A DNA stretch of 36,308 nucleotides from Tannerella sp. Lineage in GTDB: Bacteria; Bacteroidota; Bacteroidia; Bacteroidales; Tannerellaceae. This document shows, one piece after another, positions 7,732-15,706 of the stretch; positions within the stretch are counted from its first letter, which is position 1; every line of letters starts with the position of its first letter. The DNA lies in contig JAITAY010000147.1 of assembly GCA_031283915.1 (NCBI GenBank), positions 1-36,308 on the forward strand, read 5' to 3'. The notes below the pieces were generated by a model. That model worked only from the letters and a program-made list of their open reading frames with translations, was not told the DNA's origin and did not search any database. The translations under genes were made by a program, and so were the position numbers.

Positions 7732-9213
7732 ATGAAAAAAATACTGTTTGCCTTCTGGATGCTGGCCATTAGCGGTTTGCCGGCTTTGAAATCCGAAACA
7801 TATTATCTGACACTGGAACAAAGTCTCGAAATCGCCAAGGAAAAGAGTTATCGCATGTTAACCCTGATGCAGGAACTCAAGATCGCCGAATACAACCTTC
7901 AATCGGCCACCAGCCGCCTGAAAACCCATATCAACCTGAACCTGTCCCTGCCCAATTATGCCGAAACCGTGCGGCAGAAAGCCGACAGCACGGGCATTTT
8001 CTTTTCGGTCAAAGAATTGACTTATTCAAGCGGCCTGACCATCAACCAGCCGCTGCCGACGGACGGTAACATATTCATACAAACGGGTCTGTCGAGTTAC
8101 AAGGATTACTACACCGGCAACCGTTCGTCGAATCTCAACACACGGCTGGGCTTCAGGCAACCGCTGGATGCCCTGTATGGATATAACGCTATCAAGTCAA
8201 CGCTCAGAAACGCGCAACTGGCCTACGAGCGTTCCAGTAAAGTACTGAAAAGAGAGGAATTGAATCTGGTGTACGACGTGAGCAATGCCTATTATAATTT
8301 GCTTTCGCTGCAGAAAAGGGCGGAAATTGCCCGGTTAGACCTGGAGAGGCAGACCGAAGCGTATGAAATTTCAAAAAACAAGTACGAGGCGGGTCTTCTG
8401 CGCGAGGTGGACGCCCTGCAAATGGAAGTAGACCTGGCCGACGCCCAGAGTAATTACGACATGGCGCTGCTGGCACAGACGTCGTCCATCAACTCGTTCA
8501 AGGAACTGCTCGGCATCTATCTGGATGACAGTATTGTCCTGAACGGCAATCTGGAATACAAGATCATTGTGGTAGATCCGGAGAAGGCCGTCCAACTGGC
8601 GCTGGAAAACCGGCTGGAAATCCGCGAACAGGAAATTCAAATCGAGATGCAGAAGCTCGACATCAAGCGACAGCGGGCGAACGGGATGGTTCGGGGCAAC
8701 ATTGAGGCTTATTTTGAAAAAGTAGGCGTGGCCTCTCCCAGTACCACGACAGCCATATTCAATTCCATCGGAAACTCTTATACGGACTTCATGAACCGTC
8801 CCTACAATTACGGCGTGGGTTTCACCATTTCGATTCCCATTTTTGACTGGGGCGAAAACCGTGCACTGGTACGCGCTGCCCAGGCACGTCTCACGCAGTA
8901 CTCTTTCAGCCGGACGCAAATGGAACGCGAAATCGAAACGGAAGTCCGTAACCTGGCCGCCAGTGTCAGCAGCAATCTGAAACGCCTGCAGTTACTGGAG
9001 AAAAACGTGGCCGTGGCCGAGAAGAGTTTTGAGATCACGCTTAAACGTTTCTCCGACGGCGACATCGACAGCCAGTCGCTGGCGCTGGAACGCAATCGCC
9101 TGAACACGGCCTACACTTCCCACCTGGGCGCTTACATCAGCTACCAATTGACGCTGGCTGACCTGATGCGCAGAACCTTCTTCGACTTCCGCAACGATAC
9201 GGCTATTGAATAA
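7732..9213 (+). CDS. TolC-family outer-membrane efflux protein
   Basis: This is the outer-membrane channel of the tripartite pump. An N-terminal signal peptide (MKKILFAFWMLAISGLPALK) is followed by the usual TolC opening LTLEQSLEIAKEKSYRM. Two outer_membrane_efflux repeats with long amphipathic helices follow (around residues 140-230 and 310-470), separated by beta segments such as YNYGVGFTISIPIFDWGENR. The IPIFDWG motif is typical of this family. Length is 493 residues, within the family range. The gene starts 11 bases after the ATPase and closes the operon; a foldback at 9222-9349 separates it from the convergent next gene. No lipobox is obvious, so anchoring by lipidation is not predicted. 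Confidence 0.9.
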   Translation: MKKILFAFWMLAISGLPALKSETYYLTLEQSLEIAKEKSYRMLTLMQELKIAEYNLQSATSRLKTHINLNLSLPNYAETVRQKADSTGIFFSVKELTYSSGLTINQPLPTDGNIFIQTGLSSYKDYYTGNRSSNLNTRLGFRQPLDALYGYNAIKSTLRNAQLAYERSSKVLKREELNLVYDVSNAYYNLLSLQKRAEIARLDLERQTEAYEISKNKYEAGLLREVDALQMEVDLADAQSNYDMALLAQTSSINSFKELLGIYLDDSIVLNGNLEYKIIVVDPEKAVQLALENRLEIREQEIQIEMQKLDIKRQRANGMVRGNIEAYFEKVGVASPSTTTAIFNSIGNSYTDFMNRPYNYGVGFTISIPIFDWGENRALVRAAQARLTQYSFSRTQMEREIETEVRNLAASVSSNLKRLQLLEKNVAVAEKSFEITLKRFSDGDIDSQSLALERNRLNTAYTSHLGAYISYQLTLADLMRRTFFDFRNDTAIE

Positions 9214-9221
9214 GCCGCTTC

Positions 9222-9349
9222 TGTAACAACCACGGAGGCACCCTTAGTTTGCAAAAGGAAAAAGGCAATGTTAATTTCAGTTTCTCGTTGTAAGAGAGCA
9301 AGGAATTAACAGGCCGGAGAGGTGAACTAAGGGTGTCTCCGTGTTGTCA
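9222..9349. repeat. Long inverted repeat (foldback) between convergent genes
   Basis: CACGGAGGCACCCTTAGTT (9231-9249) and the complement of 9325-9343 match at 18 of 19 positions. Weaker pairing extends outward through the GTAACAAC/GTTGTCAC flanks. Inside lies a second nested inversion, GTTAATT near 9270 with AATTAAC near 9304, around a CTC/GAG pair. The whole can fold as one long hairpin. It may act as a bidirectional terminator of tolC and the convergent lipoate-ligase-like gene, or be a small non-autonomous element. There is no uridine run. Confidence 0.6.
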
Positions 9350-9350
9350 C

Positions 9351-9995
9351 TTACAGGCAGATCGTTTTCACGCCATAACCGTCTTCAAAAAACAGGAGGA
9401 GCTTTCCCAGAAATGCAGTTGTTGATTCGGAACCGCCGGTCAGGTCGGAGAGATTGACGACCGGACCGGGGACGGAGGCGATACGCCCTCCCCGCAGGGT
9501 TGAGTCGCCTTGCAGGGCGCGGAACATCCGGCAGAGGTCGGTACGGTGCAGCAGCGTCCCGTGAAAAAGTATCCGGTTGCGTGTGATGTGGGAGGCCGTG
9601 CCGGAGATTTTTCGCCCGTCCGCCAGCAGTTCCTTTCGTTGGCCGACAATAGCCGTGATACCGAACGTGCGTAATGCACGCCTGATCGGCGCCGTAAAAT
9701 CCATATCCAGGAAAGAAACGTCCGTTTTTCCGCAGATGAACGCATAATTGATGTTCCCGTAATCCTGATAGACCGTTCCGCCGCCCGAAACCCGCCGGAA
9801 CACCTCAATGCCCTGTTCCCGACAGTAGGCGGTATCCACTTCCGCTTCAATCCGTTGGTTTCGTCCCACAATAACCGACGGACGGTTGATGTAAAACAGC
9901 AGGATGTCCGGCGCGACGGGCTGTTCCGACAGGAAACGGCACTCCAGCGCACCATTCTGCGACGGCGCGTCGGACATGCTTCGCAACAACAGCAT
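9351..9995 (-). CDS. Lipoate-protein ligase A-like protein (short form)
   Basis: It belongs to the biotin/lipoate transferase (BPL_LplA_LipB) fold that attaches lipoate or octanoate to lysines of 2-oxoacid dehydrogenase or glycine cleavage proteins. Visible motifs are RRVSGGGTVYQDYGNINYAF (the RRxSGGGTVYHD ligand-binding signature) and the lysine loop GRKISGTASH. At 214 residues it holds only the catalytic domain; the accessory C-terminal domain of E. coli LplA is missing, as in many split or transferase-type members, so true ligase activity is uncertain. It starts 6 bases after the stop of the aldolase-like gene and is probably the last gene of that transcript. A link between lipoylation and the two upstream sugar-type enzymes is not obvious. 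Confidence 0.8.
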   Translation of the reverse strand: MLLLRSMSDAPSQNGALECRFLSEQPVAPDILLFYINRPSVIVGRNQRIEAEVDTAYCREQGIEVFRRVSGGGTVYQDYGNINYAFICGKTDVSFLDMDFTAPIRRALRTFGITAIVGQRKELLADGRKISGTASHITRNRILFHGTLLHRTDLCRMFRALQGDSTLRGGRIASVPGPVVNLSDLTGGSESTTAFLGKLLLFFEDGYGVKTICL

Positions 9996-10001
9996 CCTGC
10001 C

Positions 10002-11303
10002 TTATTCTACACGAAATGCGACGCGCAAATCTTCCACTTCTTCGTCCGAAATCGGGCTTAACTCACCGATCGCTTTCGCCATAATCAGCGATTTGGCGCT
10101 GAACTCGGCCACTTCCAGCCGGTCGAACGTTTGCAGCAGGCCGTCGCCCGTCACGATGAACGAATCATTCGCCAGCAGAATGGCCGGGATGGTTTTCAGC
10201 ATTTCGGCAATCTCCGTATTATGCTCGTATTGCATGGCAAACTGAACCGTCGGGATGTCTTTCAGGAAGATCCAGCTCTCCGGAATGGTGCGCACGTTGA
10301 TTTTTACACCCGACGTACAGAAGCCCATCAGATGCGGCGGTTGCGTCAGGATGATAGAATTAATTTTAGGATTGGCCTGGTAAATCGCCTGATGCAGTGC
10401 TACCGAACGGCTGGGTATCTTACCGGCTTCTACCATTCCGTTCTTGATTTGCACGATATTATGCGGCTCGATGTCCCAGCGGGGAACGCCCGGAGGCGTA
10501 ATCAGGAAATCATTGCCCCGCCAGCGCACCGAAACCGTCCCGTAGGAACTGATCATCAAGTCCTGGTCGCAGGCGCGACGGACGATGGTCACAATCTCGT
10601 TGCGGATGGCACGCTCGTCCGAGGGATAGGTGACGCCCATGAAATACGGAAAATCCGTCGGAATCGCGTGCTCGTGCTGTTCGATTTGCCGGTCGGTCAG
10701 GTACGTCGGTTCACCCAGGATCTTGGCGTTGATCAGCGTACGGGCGCAAAACTCCAGCGTCTCGAACCGCTGATATGCATCCATTATGTCTTCGCCGCTG
10801 AGCACGACGCCGTGATTTTCCATGATGACGGCCTTGTAGTCCTGATGTTGTGCAAACTCGCCGGCGATCTTGTCGCCCAGATTGTGGCTGCCGGGTACGT
10901 CATACGGCGCAAATCCGATCCTTCCGCAGATACTTCTCGCCTGCGGGATGATGTTCGTGTTCGGGATTTGCTTGGTGATGCTGAACGAGACCAGCGCCGG
11001 CGGATGTGCATGAATGACGGCCTTCATCTGCGGACGTATTTCATATATCGCCTTGTGGAAAGGAAATTCCGACGAGGGACGGTGAGATCCGACAACGGTG
11101 CCGTCGGCCTTGACACAGACAATGTCTTTCGTTGTCAGCGACCCCTTGTCAATAGCTGCCGGCGTGATCCAGATGTCGCCGTTTTCATCCTTGATAGAGA
11201 TGTTTCCGCCCGAAGTCGTCGTCATGCCGCTCCGGTAGATCCGGCTGATAACTACCCTGATCTGGTCGGCCGGATGCATTAATTTTGTATCCAATTGTTT
11301 CAT
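10002..11303 (-). CDS. Tandem class II aldolase/adducin-family protein with a degenerate second domain
   Basis: Class II aldolases cleave or epimerise sugar phosphates such as fuculose- or rhamnulose-1-phosphate using a metal bound by three histidines. Domain 1 (about residues 5-215) keeps the site: a Glu in RPSSEFPFHKAIY, the HAH pair in VIHAHPPALV and the third His in MENHGVVLSG. Domain 2 (about 225-430) is recognisable by the parallel positions SRSVALHQAIY, IILTQPPHLMGF and LLANDSFIVTGD, but the Glu, both HxH histidines and the third His are all replaced. The protein is thus a double-domain form of 433 residues, about twice the family size, with one apparently dead half. It lies downstream of a zinc-dependent dehydrogenase, which suggests use of a sugar phosphate or polyol; the substrate is unknown. 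Confidence 0.85.
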   Translation of the reverse strand: MKQLDTKLMHPADQIRVVISRIYRSGMTTTSGGNISIKDENGDIWITPAAIDKGSLTTKDIVCVKADGTVVGSHRPSSEFPFHKAIYEIRPQMKAVIHAHPPALVSFSITKQIPNTNIIPQARSICGRIGFAPYDVPGSHNLGDKIAGEFAQHQDYKAVIMENHGVVLSGEDIMDAYQRFETLEFCARTLINAKILGEPTYLTDRQIEQHEHAIPTDFPYFMGVTYPSDERAIRNEIVTIVRRACDQDLMISSYGTVSVRWRGNDFLITPPGVPRWDIEPHNIVQIKNGMVEAGKIPSRSVALHQAIYQANPKINSIILTQPPHLMGFCTSGVKINVRTIPESWIFLKDIPTVQFAMQYEHNTEIAEMLKTIPAILLANDSFIVTGDGLLQTFDRLEVAEFSAKSLIMAKAIGELSPISDEEVEDLRVAFRVE

Positions 11304-11340
11304 ATTCGATTTCTTGTTATGATGTTTGACAAATTGTATG

Positions 11341-11378
11341 CGGGAGGAGGGATGATGCCGTTCCGCACGCTCCTCCCG
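11341..11378. other. Hairpin in the dehydrogenase-aldolase gap
   Basis: CGGGAGGAG (11341-11349) pairs perfectly with CTCCTCCCG (11370-11378) across a 20-base loop. On the minus strand it lies between the dehydrogenase stop and the aldolase start, an 81-base gap. It lacks a uridine run in that direction, so it might tune mRNA stability or partial termination. Confidence 0.4.
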
Positions 11379-11384
11379 ATTTTT

Positions 11385-12659
11385 TCAGACGGCATCCGCG
11401 TGCGCCAGCAGATACGTTTCCGCTTCGACATTCCAGAGGCCGTGATGGCGTTCGCACAACCGGTGCAGTTCCGCAAACACGGGATTTGTTTTCCCGCGCG
11501 TTTCAAATTCGGCAATGGGCGTCAGCGGAAGGCTGATATGCGTATATATCAGTTTTTTTCCTCCGGGAATGGAAGGCAGGTTCACCGTCGTGTCGATGAC
11601 GGCGTCCAGGCCGCCGATGTGCGTCACCAGACCGGCCGGATCCAGTCCCTGTCCCATCATAGCCAGCGCTTCCTTCATGTCGTCCGTGTTTCCGCCGCTT
11701 GTACCCACCACGTGCGTACAGGCATAATGCACATTGTAGAAGTTAAATGACGCGCTGAAATCCGTTTTGGAAGGACCGGCAAAGAAATTGAGACAGCCGT
11801 CGAAAGCCAGCAGTGCATCAGCCTGTTCGACGATGGCCGCCACAGGAGCAAAGACAAACACGTCGTCATAGCCTTTTCCGCCGGCCAGCGCTTTCAGTTC
11901 GTCGACGGGGTCGGCCATCCCGCCGGTATGAACATAGCGCAATTCAATGCCGTTGCGGGCAGCTTCGGCGGGACTGTAAAGCAAGGCCGCACGGTCGAGG
12001 CGTGCCCGGTCAATGTCAGTCACGACGATCAGCCGGGGTTTGCGGTCGGTGCGGTGGATGGCATAGTTGATGGCCGCCAGTCCCATCGGGCCGACGCCGG
12101 CCAGAATGGCCATATTGCCGCCGTCCCTGATTTCCATCCGGTGACGATACGACCCCGGTGTTGTGTGGTAATTTGCGTGCATGGCGCCGATCACACATGA
12201 CAGCGGTTCGGAGAGAGAGGCCGGATAATAACCGGCGCCCGTATAGTGTAGCAGGCATCCGTTGGCCATCACGGCATTCGGAATAATGACATACGTCGCG
12301 TCGCCGCCGATATACCGGTAGGAATAGCCCGGTGCACTCAGGAGGCCGACAGGGCCGTCCGGATCGTTCAGCGCCGGCTGGATGGAGAACTTGTCGCCCG
12401 CCTTGAAGGCATGACTCCATTGACTGCCCACTTCGACGATTTCACCCGCAAATTCGTGGCCGATCATGACGGGGTTCCGATGTACGTCGCGCGGTACACG
12501 TTTATGGATATCCGCTTCGTGCGTCGCCTTGTACGACGACATGCAAATACTGTCGCACACCACTTTCGCAAGAATCCCGTCTTTTCCGATTGCCGGCAAA
12601 TCAAATGTCTCCAACCGGAGGTCATTCCTGCCATACAATCTCACTGCTTTTGTTTTCAT
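11385..12659 (-). CDS. Zinc-dependent medium-chain dehydrogenase (sugar-phosphate/polyol type)
   Basis: This is an MDR-superfamily oxidoreductase of 424 residues. The GroES-like N-terminal half shows the catalytic-zinc Cys in CDSICMSSYKATHEAD and the GHEFAGEIVEVG motif. The Rossmann half shows the dinucleotide motif GVGPMGLAAINYA and an acidic residue after the second strand (VVTDIDRARL). The four-cysteine structural-zinc loop is not apparent. The length and the SSYKATHEAD-type catalytic loop resemble L-sorbose-1-phosphate reductase (SorE)-like proteins more than classical alcohol dehydrogenase. I am not certain of that subgroup. It is the first gene of a minus-strand unit with the tandem aldolase-like protein, so oxidation or reduction of a phosphorylated sugar is a reasonable but unproven role. 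Confidence 0.83.
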   Translation of the reverse strand: MKTKAVRLYGRNDLRLETFDLPAIGKDGILAKVVCDSICMSSYKATHEADIHKRVPRDVHRNPVMIGHEFAGEIVEVGSQWSHAFKAGDKFSIQPALNDPDGPVGLLSAPGYSYRYIGGDATYVIIPNAVMANGCLLHYTGAGYYPASLSEPLSCVIGAMHANYHTTPGSYRHRMEIRDGGNMAILAGVGPMGLAAINYAIHRTDRKPRLIVVTDIDRARLDRAALLYSPAEAARNGIELRYVHTGGMADPVDELKALAGGKGYDDVFVFAPVAAIVEQADALLAFDGCLNFFAGPSKTDFSASFNFYNVHYACTHVVGTSGGNTDDMKEALAMMGQGLDPAGLVTHIGGLDAVIDTTVNLPSIPGGKKLIYTHISLPLTPIAEFETRGKTNPVFAELHRLCERHHGLWNVEAETYLLAHADAV

Positions 12660-12745
12660 TGTTCTATCGATTATTTATTGAGTATTTGAAACGTCTTTTT
12701 ATCTGCCCGCATTCCGTTTGTTTGAACATGCCTGCAAATTGCCTG

Positions 12746-12777
12746 CAAAGGTACGCATATTATGGTTTTTCCACAAA
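12746..12777 (-). promoter_or_regulatory. Bacteroidales-type promoter for the dehydrogenase-aldolase unit
   Basis: On the minus strand a -33 TTTG (12774-12777) and a -7 TACCTTTG (12746-12753) are separated by exactly 20 bases. This matches the TTTG-N19-21-TAnnTTTG consensus of the main Bacteroides sigma factor. It would give a leader of roughly 80 bases before the start at 12659. Confidence 0.8.
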
Positions 12778-12955
12778 TCTGTTTACGCCTCGTTACACGT
12801 ATGGACAGGCGATAGAATTGCACAGTTTAAACACTCCATGTTGAAGCGGAGATATCGCTACAAAGGAAGAAATGCAGGAAGAAGTTTTGGCTTGTCAGAC
12901 AGACAGAAATAACAAAAATCGTAAAATTCACCGGCGGTTTACTGCAAAGAAAACA

Positions 12956-13140
12956 GGTAGTTAGTAGCTGGTAGAATACTAGCCGGCAGTTCTGTGATAC
13001 GACGAAGCTGTCCGCTCAAACCCTCACGTTTACGCCTTTCCTTCCAACGGCCGCTTTTCTGCCAACCGCCCGCTACTTACTACTAACTACCAGCTACTAA
13101 CTGCCCCTTTATGCACAAAACGATACCGCGCGCAGTATAA
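12956..13140. repeat. Inverted-arm repeat element without transposase (second copy of the arms around the IS982 element)
   Basis: The left arm GGTAGTTAGTAGCTGGTAG (12956-12974) and the complement of 13087-13105 match at 18 of 19 positions. The right arm continues, on the minus strand, through TGCATAAAGGGG to the 29-bp interspersed core at 13112-13140. Its central TACTGCGCGCGGTA is nearly self-complementary. The left arm is preceded by TGCAAAGAAAACA, similar to TGCAAAAACA before the left arm at 961. The interior is about 110 bases and contains, at 12982-13013, a motif also found inverted at 16451-16487. The interval 12778-12955 shows nothing else. Confidence 0.6.
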
Positions 13141-13186
13141 ATGACACACATACGACGATTTGAGATGCACCCATCCCTCTTCGTTT

Positions 13187-13218
13187 ATTGATTTATTAGA
13201 TTATAATCTTTATCTTTG
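13187..13218 (+). promoter_or_regulatory. Bacteroidales-type promoter for ftsK
   Basis: A perfect -7 TATCTTTG (13211-13218) is preceded at 20 bases by ATTG (13187-13190), three of four matches to the -33 TTTG. The start codon at 13250 lies 32 bases downstream. Confidence 0.7.
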
Positions 13219-13249
13219 CACGCAATTTGGGTGTTCCGTAAAAACAGAT

Positions 13250-15706
13250 ATGGCAAAGAAATCGACGAAAAAGAAACATTCGGGAAGCAGTATGGATGAC
13301 TTGTGGGAATGGTTCGGCACATTCTTAACGGGTGAGCGCGTGCATTTCCTGGCAGGTTTGATTCTCTGTTTTCTGGTCGTTTACACGGGGATTGCATCAC
13401 TCTCGTTCTTTTTTACGGGCGGCGCCGATCAGAGCGCAGTAGAGAATATCCCGGTCAGGGATTTGCTCGCAGGCAACCGGCAGGTGAGTAACTGGGCGGG
13501 TATCCGCGGCGCCTATATCGCAGATCTGTTAATGAATCGATGGTTCGGAATCCCTTCCTTTTTCATACTGTTTTACGTGGGTTCGCTGGGGGTGAAGTGG
13601 ATGGGCATCTGCCGGCTCTCCCTGCTTAAACGTTTCCTGTTGTGCACGGCCATGCTGTTGTGGAGTTCCCTGTTTTTGTCGTTTGTCTTCATGAGGAGCT
13701 GTCAAGATTCCTTCCTTTTCCTGGGCGGACAGCAGGGTTTTTATCTCTCGGAAATGTTGATCCGGAATTTCGGAAAACCGGGTGTGATTCTCCTGTTGAT
13801 GGTCAGTTTTCTGATCATCGCCATCTGTTTGAGTACAAAAGTCATCCCCGCGTTGCAGAAAGCCTTTTCGTTTACGTGGCTTGAAGAGTGTAAGCTGCCG
13901 ATGCCGAAACTGAAATGGCCAAAACCCGCCGGAACAAAAAGGCATGAGCGGGAAACCGACGACGAAGAAGAAGGAGAAGAAGAACCTTTGCCGCCGCCTC
14001 CGGCAAACCGTCCGTTTGCCCCCTCCGGTTCGGACGATGACGTAGTCTTTATCGTCACCAGACCCGAGGGTGACGGGGAACCGTACGGGACATCCGGAGA
14101 CGTCCGGCCGCCGGTTCAGCCCGCTGCCGCGTCGCGTCCGCCGCATCCCTTGCTGCCGGACAACGACGACGATCCGTATAACGAATCCGCACTGGGTGAA
14201 TACAATCCCCGTCTGGACCTGTCGAACTATCAGTTCCCGAGCCTGGATTTACTGAAAATATATGACCAGACGCAGGCCTTCAATCCCGAAGAACAGAACG
14301 ACAACAAGAAACGCATCAAGCAGACACTGGAAGAATTTGGCATCCACATCGCCTCCATCAGCGCCACCGTAGGCCCGACGCTGACGCTTTACGAAGTCGT
14401 ACCGGCCGTCGGGATCGCCATCCGGAAAATCAAGAATTTGGAAGACGATATCGCCATGCGGCTTGCGGCGCTGGGGATTCGTATCATCGCGCCCATTCCC
14501 GGAAAGGGAACCATCGGCATCGAAGTGCCCAACAAGGATGCGCAGACCGTTTCCATGCGTCCGCTGCTTGCTTCACGCAAGTTTAACGAAAGCAAGTTCG
14601 ATTTGCCGATCGCGCTGGGACGCACGATTACGAACGACGTTTTCATGTTCGACCTCTGCAAGGCGCCCCACCTGCTGATGGCCGGCGCTACGGGACAGGG
14701 CAAGTCGGTCGGACTGAACGCCGTCATTACCTCGCTGCTCTACAAGAAACATCCGGCGGAAATGAAGCTGGTGCTCGTCGATCCCAAGATGGTCGAATTC
14801 AGTATCTACAGCAAGATAGAACGTCACTACCTGGCCAAGCTGCCGGACGAGGAGAAAGCCATCATCACCGACTGCGACAGGGTGATCAACACCCTGAACT
14901 CGCTCTGCAAAGAGATGGACGACCGCTACGAACTGCTGACCAAAGCCCACGTACGCAACGTCAAGGAATACAACGAAAAGTTCGTCAACCGCCGCCTGAA
15001 TCCCGAAAAGGGACACCGTTACATGCCCTACATCGTGGTGGTGATCGACGAATTTGGCGACCTGATTATGCAGGCGGGCAAGGAAATCGAAATGCCGATC
15101 GCACGGATTGCCCAAAAGGCCAGGGCGATCGGTATTCACATGATCATCGCCACCCAGCGCCCCTCGACCAGCATCCTCACCGGAAACATCAAGGCCAACT
15201 TTCCAACGCGCGTTGCCTTCCGCGTGTCCCAGATGGTCGATTCGCGTACGATCCTCGACCAGCCGGGCGCCAACAAGCTGATCGGGCGCGGCGACCTGCT
15301 CTTCTCCGGCGGAAGCATCGACATGACGCGGGTACAATGCGCCTTTGTCGACACGCCGGAGGTGGAAAGCATCGCCTCCTTCATCGGCCAGCAGCCGGGA
15401 TACAAAAGCGCCTACGAGTTGCCGGAATGCCTGCCGGCGGAGGCCGGAGACGGCGCGGCGAATGGCATGGACCTGTCCGATCGCGACCCGATGTTTGAAG
15501 AAGCTGCACGTTTGATCGTCGTCCAGCAACAGGGTTCGACCTCGTTGATTCAGCGCAAGTTTTCCATCGGCTACAATCGCGCCGGCCGCCTGATGGATCA
15601 GCTGGAACGCGCCGGCATCGTCGGGCCGGCCGAAGGCAGCAAGGCGCGGGAGGTCTTAATCCCGGATCAATATACACTGGACATTAAATTATCGACATTG
15701 AAATGA
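13250..15706 (+). CDS. ftsK: DNA translocase FtsK
   Basis: FtsK is a septum-anchored hexameric pump that clears and resolves chromosome termini at division. The ATG at 13250 (MAKKSTKKKHSGSSMDDLWE) is chosen because it follows a promoter whose -7 box lies at 13211-13218. An upstream in-frame extension to 13160 would put coding sequence over that promoter. About four transmembrane helices occupy residues 30-200. A Pro/acidic-rich linker (about 215-320, including the run EEGEEEPLPPPPANRPFAPS) follows, then the motor with Walker A GATGQGKSVGLN near residue 479, Walker B VVVIDEFGDLIM and IIATQRPSTSILTGNIKANF. The C-terminal winged-helix gamma domain (QRKFSIGYNRAGRLMDQLE) is complete. The 818-residue length is normal for Bacteroidota. 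The stop overlaps the next start, indicating cotranscription with lolA. Confidence 0.96.
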   Translation: MAKKSTKKKHSGSSMDDLWEWFGTFLTGERVHFLAGLILCFLVVYTGIASLSFFFTGGADQSAVENIPVRDLLAGNRQVSNWAGIRGAYIADLLMNRWFGIPSFFILFYVGSLGVKWMGICRLSLLKRFLLCTAMLLWSSLFLSFVFMRSCQDSFLFLGGQQGFYLSEMLIRNFGKPGVILLLMVSFLIIAICLSTKVIPALQKAFSFTWLEECKLPMPKLKWPKPAGTKRHERETDDEEEGEEEPLPPPPANRPFAPSGSDDDVVFIVTRPEGDGEPYGTSGDVRPPVQPAAASRPPHPLLPDNDDDPYNESALGEYNPRLDLSNYQFPSLDLLKIYDQTQAFNPEEQNDNKKRIKQTLEEFGIHIASISATVGPTLTLYEVVPAVGIAIRKIKNLEDDIAMRLAALGIRIIAPIPGKGTIGIEVPNKDAQTVSMRPLLASRKFNESKFDLPIALGRTITNDVFMFDLCKAPHLLMAGATGQGKSVGLNAVITSLLYKKHPAEMKLVLVDPKMVEFSIYSKIERHYLAKLPDEEKAIITDCDRVINTLNSLCKEMDDRYELLTKAHVRNVKEYNEKFVNRRLNPEKGHRYMPYIVVVIDEFGDLIMQAGKEIEMPIARIAQKARAIGIHMIIATQRPSTSILTGNIKANFPTRVAFRVSQMVDSRTILDQPGANKLIGRGDLLFSGGSIDMTRVQCAFVDTPEVESIASFIGQQPGYKSAYELPECLPAEAGDGAANGMDLSDRDPMFEEAARLIVVQQQGSTSLIQRKFSIGYNRAGRLMDQLERAGIVGPAEGSKAREVLIPDQYTLDIKLSTLK

